Part shown: piece after piece, positions 52,364-61,162 of the stretch | Layout of the letters: each line of letters opens with the position of its first letter | Numbering within the stretch: the stretch's first letter is position 1 | Assembly (NCBI GenBank): GCA_050949175.1 | Contig: JBMNFG010000011.1 | Coordinates: 248,001 to 312,000 of the forward strand | Reading direction: 5' to 3' | Length of the DNA stretch: 64,000 nucleotides | From: UBA4971 sp900019985 | GTDB lineage: Bacteria > Bacillota > SHA-98 > UBA4971 | Position numbers and translations under genes: made by a program | Notes under the pieces: generated by a model | Database searches by the model: none | Seen by the model: the letters and a program-made list of their open reading frames with translations, nothing else | Told to the model about the DNA's origin: nothing

Positions 52364-52816
52364 CTAGCTGTTCTTGACCTCTTTCAGGCATTCACTGCAA
52401 TATCCGTATAGAATAAGGGAGTGATCGACGATGGCGAACCCTGTGTCCCGTTGGATCACAGTTTCAATATCTTCAAGCAGGTCTTCATTGAATTCTAAGA
52501 TCTTACCGCATTTCAGGCAAATAATGTGATGATGAGGGTGCTCTTCGTAACCTGGGTCGAATTCATATAGAGCCCTGTCGTCGCTGAACATGAGCTTCTT
52601 AACGATACCCAATGCCTCAAAAATCTCGAGGGCACGGTAGACAGTGGCTATACCGATTTCAGGGTACGCTTCCTTTGCCTTACGGTATATCTCGTCAACG
52701 TTCATGTGGGTATCCCGGCATTCCATTATAACCCGGAGTATCGCTTCACGCTGGGGCGTAAACCGATAATCCTTCTCAGCCAAAAGTTCTTTGATATGCG
52801 AGAGTCTCCCGGACAC
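52364..52816 (-). CDS. Fur family regulator
   Basis: 150 residues from a GTG at 52816 with AAGGAGG 8 bp upstream; the ATG six codons earlier overlaps that box. DNA-binding helix region RFTPQREAILRVIM and GIATVYRALEIFEALGIV; metal-binding HHHIICLKCGK and the C-terminal CSEC. Together these fit Fur or PerR. The following feo genes argue for an iron-responsive Fur; PerR cannot be excluded by sequence alone because the regulatory His/Asp pair is not decisive here. Confidence 0.92.
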   Translation of the reverse strand: MSGRLSHIKELLAEKDYRFTPQREAILRVIMECRDTHMNVDEIYRKAKEAYPEIGIATVYRALEIFEALGIVKKLMFSDDRALYEFDPGYEEHPHHHIICLKCGKILEFNEDLLEDIETVIQRDTGFAIVDHSLILYGYCSECLKEVKNS

Positions 52817-52838
52817 TCGCCTTACCTCCTTCATAAGA

Positions 52839-53669
52839 TCAGGCTTCCACTATATCCTTGACCATCCGTGGTAACACGAACGAGGCTTTATGGAGCTCCG
52901 GAGTATAGTACTTAGTCTCCAAATCAACAACACGCATAGATTCAACAGGATCATATTTCTTTGATGCTAAAGTAAATGTCCAAAGCGCGCCGGGATATGT
53001 AGGCATAACCGTGACGTAGGTCTTGACTATCGGGAATATTCCCTTTAAGGCCCCAGACACCCTGGCAAGCAAGTCTCCGTAGAAAAACGGCGACTCTGTC
53101 TGGGCCACACATATCCCGTCGTCTTTCAAGGCGTTGTATATTCCGCGGTAAAACTCTTCAGTAAACAGCACGACGCCGGGTCCGATAGGGTCTGTGGAAT
53201 CGCACAATATGACATCATATTCCCTTTGATGAGCTCTGACATGCTCAAAGCCGTCACCTATCATCACCTGACACCTGGGGTCATCCAGTTTACATGAGGT
53301 GTTCGGCAGGTACTTCTTCGCAGCCGCGATTACCCTCTCATCGATCTCAGCAAGAACCGCTTTCTTAACTGAATCATGCTTCAGGATCTCCCGGATACCG
53401 CCTCCGTCTCCCCCACCGATAACCAGGATTTTCTCAGGTAATGGATGGGTGCATAGAGGCACATGGACCATCATCTCGTGATAGATGAATTCATCCATAT
53501 CCGACGTTTGGATACAGCCATCAAGCACCAAAGCCCTACCCGCATCGACAGTCTCAATAACAGCCAGATCCTGATAATCCGTTTTTTCCCGATGGACCGT
53601 ACCTTTAACTTTTAGAGCAAGCGCCATCCCGGGAGGCTCGTCCTCGATAAACCAAAGGTGCAATTCCAT
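52839..53669 (-). CDS. speE: Spermidine synthase
   Basis: 276 residues from ATG 53669; other in-frame starts up to 53717 have no better ribosome sites. Motifs: the N-terminal LWFIEDE, VLDGCIQTSDMDEFIYHEMMVH, decarboxylated-SAM-binding VIGGGDGGGIREIL, and catalytic-region DVILCDSTDPIGPG. It transfers an aminopropyl group to putrescine. It lies 29 bp downstream of the HEAT-like gene on the same strand. The adjacent gene fur begins 22 bp further on, so fur could be cotranscribed. Confidence 0.95.
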   Translation of the reverse strand: MELHLWFIEDEPPGMALALKVKGTVHREKTDYQDLAVIETVDAGRALVLDGCIQTSDMDEFIYHEMMVHVPLCTHPLPEKILVIGGGDGGGIREILKHDSVKKAVLAEIDERVIAAAKKYLPNTSCKLDDPRCQVMIGDGFEHVRAHQREYDVILCDSTDPIGPGVVLFTEEFYRGIYNALKDDGICVAQTESPFFYGDLLARVSGALKGIFPIVKTYVTVMPTYPGALWTFTLASKKYDPVESMRVVDLETKYYTPELHKASFVLPRMVKDIVEA

Positions 53670-53746
53670 TCCCCCTACGATAGTCATATTCCCCGTTCGT
53701 CCCGCTATTATGGACATATGCTCATAAGCCTGTCAACGACGGGGTT

Positions 53747-55021
53747 TTAGCGTCTCCTAATCTCTTTTAGGATTTCGCCTATGGCTCTGTCTTGAGACAC
53801 CGGCTTCACAAGCCGACTCCTCTCCATCTCTGCCATGCGCTTCTCAAGCTCCTTGGCTTCCCGTGACTCCGGTCGAATAATCCCTATACTTCTTTCCACA
53901 AGACCCCTGATAAACGGTACTCTCGGAAGATCTTCGCCGGACTCCATCTTGAGAGCCACTGAGAAAGCGAGCCTGGCATAATCGGTTTTGCCATCTAAGA
54001 CAAACAGATACGCAGTCTCCTCCAGCCTTCTCTGATAGGCGGATCTCATCTCACTGGAGAATTCAGTCTCGATATAATCATCTACGGTTTTTTGTAGACG
54101 CTCTTCACGGACACTGTCAGATGTGATTATGACGCTGCTTAAAATCTCCCGAACACGCTCAGGATACTCTCCGACTTCGTCTTCGCTAAGGCGCCACAAG
54201 CACTCTTCGAGATCCAGGAGGCTCGCAGACTTTGATAAGGCTGACAGGTCAGATCTCACTTCCTCCTCATCCATGAGTTTATATATAATTGGCTTTTCAG
54301 GAAGGTCAGGCATGTTATTTACGGTCCCCAGGAAGATCCCGACCCCGTCCGGAAGGGAAACGCCTGATTGGATCGTATTTTCATAAGCCTCATTCGCAAT
54401 GTATCTGCAATGATCCGGCTCGATCTCAAATAGGCCGGATAGGCCGGATCTCTCAGCCCTAAACTCATCAATCCACTGCAGAAACCCACGTTTGCCTGTT
54501 TGTCTTACAAAGGAGTCATGTATGCCCTTTTCTTGAGATATGGCCCATATCGTCTGGAACAAAGGCCTGCCCGGAGGCCTTAAGCCCATAACGAGAAGGC
54601 GCATTCCGGCAGCATCGTAATGAGAGGCATAGGCCATCTCTACTCTGCCGGAACGAGCAAAGCGTGGCACCTCACCTTCAGGCTGCAGCGTCTCGTCAGG
54701 CTCAATCCCGCTGGATCTTAGCCGATGCAAAGCATGGCCTGCCTTTTTCCGAACAGCCTTATCCTTTGCAGACTCTCTGATCCTAAGCAGAGCATTGGCA
54801 GAACATACATCACGCACTGTACCCAGAGCATCGCACGCTGCGCTTGCTATGCCAGAATCAGACCCGGCTGCAAGCTCCTCTAACACCGGAACTGCCTCAC
54901 ATCCGTAGGCACCTGCTGCACCGGTTAATACCTTGCTAAGCTCTTTATCGGACAAACCTGACAGATCCTGGTTCAGTATGTTGCTTTGAAGATCTGCTCC
55001 GTCTTGGACATGCTCTGTCAC
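53747..55021 (-). CDS. Hypothetical HEAT-like repeat protein
   Basis: 424 residues, no signal peptide or membrane helix. Residues 25-110 look like three HEAT-type helical repeats (EAVPVLEELAAGSDSGIASA; CSANALLRIRESAKDKAVRK). The rest is helical and acidic/basic mixed, without recognised motifs. The C-terminal third has many charged residues and a possible coiled coil (KELEKRMAEMERSRLV). Conserved next to speE in this window only; no function can be assigned. It is transcribed divergently from pstS. Confidence 0.6.
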   Translation of the reverse strand: MTEHVQDGADLQSNILNQDLSGLSDKELSKVLTGAAGAYGCEAVPVLEELAAGSDSGIASAACDALGTVRDVCSANALLRIRESAKDKAVRKKAGHALHRLRSSGIEPDETLQPEGEVPRFARSGRVEMAYASHYDAAGMRLLVMGLRPPGRPLFQTIWAISQEKGIHDSFVRQTGKRGFLQWIDEFRAERSGLSGLFEIEPDHCRYIANEAYENTIQSGVSLPDGVGIFLGTVNNMPDLPEKPIIYKLMDEEEVRSDLSALSKSASLLDLEECLWRLSEDEVGEYPERVREILSSVIITSDSVREERLQKTVDDYIETEFSSEMRSAYQRRLEETAYLFVLDGKTDYARLAFSVALKMESGEDLPRVPFIRGLVERSIGIIRPESREAKELEKRMAEMERSRLVKPVSQDRAIGEILKEIRRR

Positions 55022-55168
55022 TGTATAAGTCCTCCCTATCTAAAAGGCATCTCTGCTAGCAGTATTCTTTCCCAGGATCTAAATTCCTCCATCCAAAGAT
55101 AATGAGACGCAGGCTCGTGTAGGAATTTGGCTCATTGCATAGAATTAGCATAGACAGGGGGGATTACG

Positions 55169-56023
55169 CTGAAGCGGTTAATTACTTTAGGCATTGTAGT
55201 CTTTTTTATTGTATTTGCAGTTGCACACAGTCTGCGAGCACCCTCTGACAGCAGAAAAGACCATCCGTCCTCCTCCATTACAGTGGCAGGCTCCACTTCT
55301 GTCCAGCCGTTCGCAGAACTGCTTGCAGATGAGTATATGGATGAAGCCGAGAACATGATCATTAATGTCCAAGGCGGTGGATCCAGTGCAGGTGCAAGGT
55401 CTGCACTTTCCGGTGTGGCGGAAATAGGAATGCTGTCCCGGAAGCTCCAAGGCGATGAGAAAGCGCTGATTCCCACAACCATTGCTTATGATGCAATAGC
55501 AGTGGTGGTCCACCCTTCTAATCCTTGCCAGGATCTCGGCATCGAAGAGATTCGAGACATATTTGCAGGAAATGCTACTGACTGGTCAGAAGTACAGGGG
55601 GAAGCTCGAAAGATCCACCCTGTCGCACGCGAAGAAGGATCCGGCACCCGTGGCGCATTTGACGAAATAATCATGGGAGAAGTCGAAGTCTCTCCCGGTG
55701 CAATAGTCCAGGATTCCAACGGTGCAGTAAGAGAAATCGTTGCCGGTGATCCCTCTGCCATAGGCTACATTTCTCTTGGCCTTGTGGACAAGCGGGTGAA
55801 AGCCATAGCCGTCCAGGGCGTATTTCCAAGTATCGACACAGTGGCGGACAATACCTATAAGCTGGTAAGGCCTATGATCCTTGCCACCCGCGAAAACCCT
55901 GTAAAAGAGGCAGATAGCTTTATCAGTTTCTGCCTTAGCGAAAAGGCCCAGTCAATGCTGGCACAAGAAGGTTTAATCCCGGTTGCCGCGGTTCAGTCAG
56001 GAAAGGCTCAACCCGGGGAATGA
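55169..56023 (+). CDS. pstS: Phosphate-binding protein PstS
   Basis: 284 residues. The open frame between an in-frame TAG (55151) and GTG 55283 contains no ATG/GTG/TTG, yet the signal peptide (KRLITLGIVVFFIVFAVAHS) is encoded there. GGGGGG at 55157-55162 sits 6 bp before a CTG at 55169, so translation apparently starts at CTG. The mature protein has the PstS opening ITVAGSTSVQPFAELLADEY and the phosphate-site segments around GGSSAGARSALSGVAEIGMLSR and REEGSGTRGAFDE. A lipobox is not obvious; the protein may be membrane-anchored by the uncleaved helix. First gene of pstSCAB1B2-phoU. Confidence 0.88.
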   Translation: MKRLITLGIVVFFIVFAVAHSLRAPSDSRKDHPSSSITVAGSTSVQPFAELLADEYMDEAENMIINVQGGGSSAGARSALSGVAEIGMLSRKLQGDEKALIPTTIAYDAIAVVVHPSNPCQDLGIEEIRDIFAGNATDWSEVQGEARKIHPVAREEGSGTRGAFDEIIMGEVEVSPGAIVQDSNGAVREIVAGDPSAIGYISLGLVDKRVKAIAVQGVFPSIDTVADNTYKLVRPMILATRENPVKEADSFISFCLSEKAQSMLAQEGLIPVAAVQSGKAQPGE

Positions 56024-56078
56024 CAGGTTCGTTCTTACATGCTTACCACATTGAGCTAAGGAGGATGCTGGCAGTATT

Positions 56079-56927
56079 ATGCGCCGCAGCGAAACACTGG
56101 TCCAATGGTCCCTGGCTCTAGTTGCGCTTTTTGCAATAGCAGCCCTTGCACTCATCATCATATTCATCTTCAAAGAAGGATCGCCTATCATAGCAAGACT
56201 GGGCATCGTAGAGTTTATCATGGGAACTAAATGGTCTCCCTCAAGGGGAACATTTGGAATACTGCCCATGATACTTGGCTCTTTTTGGGTAACCTTATCC
56301 GCACTGGTGATCGGAGTGCCCATAGGCCTCGCCTCCGCGATTTTCCTCGCTGAGATGGCCCCTTCCGGAACAAGCCGGATCCTGAAGTTCGCCATACAGC
56401 TCCTGGCGGGAATTCCATCGGTGGTGTTCGGTTTTATCGGGCTTGTCATCCTTGTCCCTCTCATAAGACAGTGGCTGGGAGGGCCGGGGTTTTCCGTTCT
56501 CGCAGCCGGTATCGTCCTGGGAATCATGATTTTGCCGACAATAGTCAGTGTTTGCTATGACGTGTTCAAAGCTGTCCCCCAGGCTTACAGAGAAGGCATG
56601 ATCGCTCTTGGGGCCACGAGATGGCAGACTATAAGGATGGTCGTGCTCCCCGCTGCAAGGCCTGGCATCATAGCAGCGATTATCCTTGGCATGGGACGAG
56701 CTGTCGGAGAGACAATGGCAGTGATAATGGTGGCAGGAAACGCTACAAAGATCCCTGTGTCCCTTTTGGAGCCGGTAAGGACCCTTACCAGCAACATCGC
56801 ACTGGAAATGGGCTATGCTGTGGGTGAACACAGGGAGGCACTTTTCGCCACAGGGATTGTGCTCTTTATTATCATAGCGATTCTAAATACCCTGGCGCGC
56901 GTAGTCGCCAGAGTTGAAAAGGTGTAG
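56079..56927 (+). CDS. pstC: Phosphate ABC transporter permease PstC
   Basis: 282 residues. Six membrane helices; the N-terminal FKEGSPIIARLGIVEFIMGTKWSP is typical of PstC, and the EAA loop REGMIALGATRWQTIRMVVLPAARPGI is intact. It forms a heterodimer with PstA. AAGGAGG at 56059 lies before the ATG. Followed by pstA after 2 bp. Confidence 0.94.
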   Translation: MRRSETLVQWSLALVALFAIAALALIIIFIFKEGSPIIARLGIVEFIMGTKWSPSRGTFGILPMILGSFWVTLSALVIGVPIGLASAIFLAEMAPSGTSRILKFAIQLLAGIPSVVFGFIGLVILVPLIRQWLGGPGFSVLAAGIVLGIMILPTIVSVCYDVFKAVPQAYREGMIALGATRWQTIRMVVLPAARPGIIAAIILGMGRAVGETMAVIMVAGNATKIPVSLLEPVRTLTSNIALEMGYAVGEHREALFATGIVLFIIIAILNTLARVVARVEKV

Positions 56928-56929
56928 AG

Positions 56930-57748
56930 ATGACTGATAGACGCATTACTCTTCTTTTCGCAGGCATAACAAGCCTGACCCTCTTGACCCTGGTATTTAT
57001 CATAGGATACGTCATGATAAACGGGTTGCCAGGACTGACTCTTGAGTTTCTTATTGAATCACCTCGGGAGATGGGAAGGGCAGGCGGAGTTCTCCCGGCA
57101 ATAGTCGGGACTGTGCTCCTTACTGCAATAGCGCTGATTATCGCGGCTCCTGTCGGAATACTGACTGCTGTCTATCTGACTGAATACACCCGTGATTCAT
57201 GGCTGCCCAGGATAGTCCGGTTCGGCACAGAAAGCTTAGCCGGAATCCCTTCTATCATTTTCGGCCTCTTCGGGTTTTTGTTTTTCGTAATATACCTGGA
57301 TCTCGGCTGGTCCATTCTTTCCGGAGCCCTTACTCTGTCCGTGATGATACTGCCGACAATAGTAAGGACATCTGAAGAAGCCATCAGGGCAGTGCCTGAT
57401 GCATATCGCGAAGTCAGCTTCGCTCTTGGTTCAACCAGGTGGCAGACGGTGACAACCGTGGTCCTGCCGTCAGCGAAGCCGGGCATCGCAACCGGAATAA
57501 TGCTAGCCATGGGGAGGGCAATCGGAGAAACCGCTGCCGTTATATTTACAGCAGGATCATCACTTAGATTGCCAAGATCCCTCTTAGACCCTACAAGAAC
57601 CCTTCCTGTCCACTTTTACATCCTTGCGAGGGAAGGCATATCGTTAGAGAATGCATACAGGACAGCCTCTGTGCTGATCCTTCTGATACTGGCGATTAAC
57701 ATAGCTGCGTACACAATAATGGACCGGCTTGCCAAAAAGGAAGGCTGA
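56930..57748 (+). CDS. pstA: Phosphate ABC transporter permease PstA
   Basis: 272 residues, six membrane helices. The opening MTDRRITLLFAGITSLTL and INGLPGLTLEFLIESP are PstA-like, and the EAA loop is REVSFALGSTRWQTVTTVVLPSAKPGI. Partner of PstC. ATG overlaps no gene but is 2 bp after the pstC stop. Confidence 0.94.
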   Translation: MTDRRITLLFAGITSLTLLTLVFIIGYVMINGLPGLTLEFLIESPREMGRAGGVLPAIVGTVLLTAIALIIAAPVGILTAVYLTEYTRDSWLPRIVRFGTESLAGIPSIIFGLFGFLFFVIYLDLGWSILSGALTLSVMILPTIVRTSEEAIRAVPDAYREVSFALGSTRWQTVTTVVLPSAKPGIATGIMLAMGRAIGETAAVIFTAGSSLRLPRSLLDPTRTLPVHFYILAREGISLENAYRTASVLILLILAINIAAYTIMDRLAKKEG

Positions 57749-57789
57749 GCCGGCAAAACGGAAAAAGAAAGCTGCCTCTCACCGGGAGA

Positions 57790-58641
57790 ATGATTGAGGT
57801 GATACCGGAGCCTATGGGCGACATCGAAACAGTTAAGGCCAAAGACTCAGCAGAAAGAAATAACAACCGTATCCCTGAGCGCGGAAGCGCTGTGAAAATC
57901 CAAGTCCGTGATTTCAGCTTCTTCTACGGAGACCACCAGGCACTGAGAAACATAAATCTTGAGATCAAGCGCAATCAGCTCTTCACAATTATGGGCCCTT
58001 CAGGGAGCGGAAAGACTACATTTCTTCGTGCCATAAACAGGCTGGGCGACCTGATTCCAAATACCCGGCATAAAGGATCCATTAGAATTGACGGAGTAGA
58101 CGTATACGATTCAGGAATCGATATTACTGAGTTGCGAAGAAACGCGGGCATGGTTTTCGCACTTCCGGTGCCACTCCCAATGAGCATATTCGATAATGTC
58201 GCGTACGGCCTTCGAATGCAGGGCACCCGAAACCGGAAGAAACTTGAGGAGATTGTAGAGAAAGCCCTGCAGGATGCTATTCTCTGGGATGAGGTAAAAG
58301 ACAGGCTAAGCGACAATGCATCTCGTCTTTCCGGCGGCCAGTTACAGAGACTCTCCATTGCACGTGTACTTGCCTTGGAGCCTGAGATTATCCTCCTTGA
58401 TGAACCTACATCAGGATTGGATCCTATCTCCACGTTTAAAATCGAAGAGCTCCTCTGGAAACTGATTGACCGGTACACAGTCATCATGGTAACACACAAC
58501 CCGCTCCAGGCTGCACGCATTGACAGCGATACAGCCTTTTTCTTGACGGGAGAAGTTGTAGAAACCGGATCTGCATATGACATCTTTACCAGGCCGAAAG
58601 ATAAGAGAACCGAAGACTACGTTTCGGGAAAATTCGGATGA
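57790..58641 (+). CDS. pstB1: Phosphate ABC transporter ATPase, first paralogue, Q-loop-degenerate
   Basis: 283 residues. Walker A GPSGSGKT (69-76), signature LSGGQ (180-184), Walker B LLDEPTSGLDP (D204, E205) and H226 are present. The Q-loop reads VFALPVPLPMS (Ala124 where PstB normally has Gln, VFQ-P-P). In the dimer, the missing Q-loop glutamine would face the signature motif of the partner subunit. The 30-residue N-terminal extension is unusual; the true start may be the ATG at 57814 (codon 9) or later. Followed 41 bp on by a second PstB with a degenerate signature. Confidence 0.92.
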   Translation: MIEVIPEPMGDIETVKAKDSAERNNNRIPERGSAVKIQVRDFSFFYGDHQALRNINLEIKRNQLFTIMGPSGSGKTTFLRAINRLGDLIPNTRHKGSIRIDGVDVYDSGIDITELRRNAGMVFALPVPLPMSIFDNVAYGLRMQGTRNRKKLEEIVEKALQDAILWDEVKDRLSDNASRLSGGQLQRLSIARVLALEPEIILLDEPTSGLDPISTFKIEELLWKLIDRYTVIMVTHNPLQAARIDSDTAFFLTGEVVETGSAYDIFTRPKDKRTEDYVSGKFG

Positions 58642-58682
58642 TGTTTTAGGCCGAGAGACAGTTCGTGAGGTTTATAGGTCAA

Positions 58683-59450
58683 ATGGAGCACAAAAACGAT
58701 TGTAAGATAAGAATAGATGACTTGAACTTGCACTTTGCAGATAACCATGTGCTGAAAGGCATTAATCTTAACATCCCGAAAAACGCTATTACTGCGTTAA
58801 TCGGGCCTTCAGGATGCGGTAAATCCACGCTGCTTAGATCCTTGAACCGGATGAATGATATCCTTCCCGACGTGAGGGTCGAAGGCAGGGTTTTCCTGGA
58901 CGATGAGGACATCTATGCTGACACCGTAGATCTTACACATCTCCGTAAGAGAGTAGGCATGGTGTTTCAACGGCCTGTAGCCTTCCCTATTTCAATATAC
59001 GAAAACGTTGCTGCAGCCCCCAGAGTCCACGGAGTCTCACATAAGGAAACCCTTGACAACATTGTCAGATCAAGCCTGGAAAGAGTAGGCCTATGGAATG
59101 AAGTCGCTAATAAACTGCGCAAGTCCGCGCTCAGCCTGTCCCTTGGACAGCAGCAACAACTATGCATAGCCAGGGTTATCGCAAGCGAACCTGAGGTAAT
59201 CCTGTTAGACGAGCCTTGTTCTGCGCTGGACCCCATGTCCACAATGAAAATCGAAGAGCTCATGAGACAACTTGCAAGCAACTATACAGTAGTCATTGTC
59301 ACCCACAGTATGCAGCAAGCTGCCAGGGCATCTGATTACACGGCGTTTATGCTTCAAGGGGAAATCATAGAGCAAGGCCCTACAGCGGAAATATTCACTG
59401 CGCCAAAGGATAAGCGGACTGAGAACTACATAACAGGAAGATTTGGTTAA
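58683..59450 (+). CDS. pstB2: Phosphate ABC transporter ATPase, second paralogue, signature-degenerate
   Basis: 255 residues from ATG 58683; a GTG at 58665 is an alternative. Walker A GPSGCGKS (41-48), Q-loop VFQRP with Gln96, Walker B ILLDEPCSALDP and H-loop VTHSM are intact. The signature is LSLGQ (152-156) in place of LSGGQ. Together with the first PstB this would make one consensus ATP site (PstB2 Walker/Q-loop with PstB1 LSGGQ) and one degenerate site. It energises the PstC-PstA channel. Confidence 0.93.
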   Translation: MEHKNDCKIRIDDLNLHFADNHVLKGINLNIPKNAITALIGPSGCGKSTLLRSLNRMNDILPDVRVEGRVFLDDEDIYADTVDLTHLRKRVGMVFQRPVAFPISIYENVAAAPRVHGVSHKETLDNIVRSSLERVGLWNEVANKLRKSALSLSLGQQQQLCIARVIASEPEVILLDEPCSALDPMSTMKIEELMRQLASNYTVVIVTHSMQQAARASDYTAFMLQGEIIEQGPTAEIFTAPKDKRTENYITGRFG

Positions 59451-59515
59451 GTAGCGATCCGGATTCAGCCTAGACGTACACCATTGTGACTAAAAGAAAG
59501 GAGGAGCTGGAAGCG

Positions 59516-60175
59516 GTGAAGCCGAGAAAGAGATTTGACGAGGAACTGGCAGAACTTGACGGGCTAATCCTCCGCATGGGCTCCATTTCTCAGGATATGT
59601 TAAGCAGGATGATGCGTGCACTGGCAGATAGAGATGTAAAGCTTGCCGAAGATACAGTGCGGATAGATGACGAGGTGGATACGCTCAATTTCGAGATCGA
59701 GACAAAGTGCATAAGGCTCATTGCGACTCAACAGCCTCAAGCCAGAGACCTCAGGCGGATAATAGCTGCTCTTAAGATTTCAGGAGATGTTGAGAGGATC
59801 GCAGACTATGCAGTTGATATCTGCTTAGTTGTGAAGGAGTTTGCTGACAAACCTCTGTTCAAACCCCTTGAAGACATCCCGCGCATGCAAGAGGTAGTAA
59901 ACAGAATGCTCCGGGAAACCTTGGACGCTTTTGTCGAAAGGGATTTGGAGCTTGTCTATAAGATGATCGCTGATGATGAAATAGTAGACACACTCTATGA
60001 AAATTTATACGTTGAGCTGAAAAACTTCATGAAGCAGGATCCTTCCTTAGTGGATCAGGCTGTGCCGTTAATCCTGATTGCGCGCTACTTAGAGCGCATA
60101 GCTGATCACATCACTAACATAGGAGAACGAGTATTCTATGTAGAAACCGGCGAGCTTAAGGAATTGCATGATTAG
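59516..60175 (+). CDS. phoU: PhoU phosphate transport regulator
   Basis: 219 residues from a GTG at 59516 behind AGGAGG; the GTG at 59486 has no ribosome site. Two three-helix bundles with the PhoU metal-binding motifs in altered form: RDVKLAEDTVRIDDEVDTLNFE in the first and DDEIVDTLYENLYVE in the second half (E/D-x3-D). Also RRIIAALKISGDVERIADYA, a strongly conserved PhoU segment. It represses Pho signalling and tunes Pst activity. Last gene of the operon. Confidence 0.92.
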   Translation: MKPRKRFDEELAELDGLILRMGSISQDMLSRMMRALADRDVKLAEDTVRIDDEVDTLNFEIETKCIRLIATQQPQARDLRRIIAALKISGDVERIADYAVDICLVVKEFADKPLFKPLEDIPRMQEVVNRMLRETLDAFVERDLELVYKMIADDEIVDTLYENLYVELKNFMKQDPSLVDQAVPLILIARYLERIADHITNIGERVFYVETGELKELHD

Positions 60176-60225
60176 AGTCGGAGCGGCAAAGCAGGCGCAG
60201 AGTGAGCCTCCACACGCCTTCCAAA

Positions 60226-60260
60226 AGCTAAACGGCAGCTCAGAGAGCTGCCGCAAACGA
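60226..60260. terminator. Bidirectional terminator between phoU and folD
   Basis: CGGCAGCTC-AGA-GAGCTGCCG (60233-60253), followed by T-rich sequence only on the minus-strand side (TTTAGCTTTTGG), so it fits folD best and phoU possibly. Confidence 0.62.
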
Positions 60261-60265
60261 CCCTA

Positions 60266-61162
60266 TCACTTACAGGAGCATCCGCATCCTCCCTTGCCTG
60301 CTTGCCTCCATGCTGCATCCATTGTGTTACGCATAAGCATGGCAATGGTCATAGGCCCTACACCGCCGGGCACAGGTGTAATATGGCTTGCGATTTCTTT
60401 CGCCTCATCAAATTTTACGTCTCCTACCAGTATCCGCTTGCCTTCTTCAGTTCTCCCGACTTCGTTCACTCCGACGTCTATTACTACAGCGCCTGGCTTT
60501 ATGTAGCTTCCGTCAAGCATTTCAGGCCTCCCGATTGCAGCTACCAAGATGTCTGCTTCTCTGCACACGCCGGGCAGGCCCTCTGTGCGGGAGTGGCAGA
60601 TAGTCACTGTCGCATGGTTGGCCAGGAGCAACATGGCTGCAGGCTTGCCCACTATGTTACTACGGCCTACCACCACTGCCTTTTTACCCTTAATCTCTAT
60701 CCCTGTCTCCTTTATGAGCCTTAGGACGCCCAGAGGTGTGCACGGCACGAAGGCTTCTTTACCTACAACGAAGTTTCCGACACTTATCGGATGAAACCCA
60801 TCCACATCCTTGCGTGGATCTATAGTCTCCAGCACTTCTCCTTCGTCAAGGTGATCCGGTAGAGGCAGCTGCACAAGGATGCCGTGAATCTTCTTATTAT
60901 TATTGAGATTCCGGATTGTACCAATCAGCTCCTCCTGAGTGGTTGATGCAGGCAAAGCGTATTCTTCTGAATATATACCCAAAGCCTCACACATTCTCTT
61001 CTTACTACCCACATAAACACGGGATGCCGGATCATCTCCTACGATGATCACAGCAAGCCCAGGAGGATAACCATGGACCTTCTTAAATCTCTCTACCTCT
61101 TCGGCCACCTCGGCTCGAACTTTCTTCGCTATAGCTCTTCCATCAATGATCGATGCTGCCAT
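60266..61162 (-). CDS. folD: Bifunctional methylenetetrahydrofolate dehydrogenase/cyclohydrolase FolD
   Basis: 298 residues. Motifs: PGLAVIIVGDDPASRVYVGSK, the catalytic-Lys region, VQLPLPDHL, PCTPLGVLRLIKETG, VVVGRSNIVGKPAAMLL and PVPGGVGPMTIAMLMRNT. The enzyme interconverts methylene- and formyl-tetrahydrofolate; in anaerobes it is central to one-carbon and acetyl-CoA pathway flux. It overlaps the end of murD by 20 bp. Confidence 0.97.
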   Translation of the reverse strand: MAASIIDGRAIAKKVRAEVAEEVERFKKVHGYPPGLAVIIVGDDPASRVYVGSKKRMCEALGIYSEEYALPASTTQEELIGTIRNLNNNKKIHGILVQLPLPDHLDEGEVLETIDPRKDVDGFHPISVGNFVVGKEAFVPCTPLGVLRLIKETGIEIKGKKAVVVGRSNIVGKPAAMLLLANHATVTICHSRTEGLPGVCREADILVAAIGRPEMLDGSYIKPGAVVIDVGVNEVGRTEEGKRILVGDVKFDEAKEIASHITPVPGGVGPMTIAMLMRNTMDAAWRQAGKGGCGCSCK

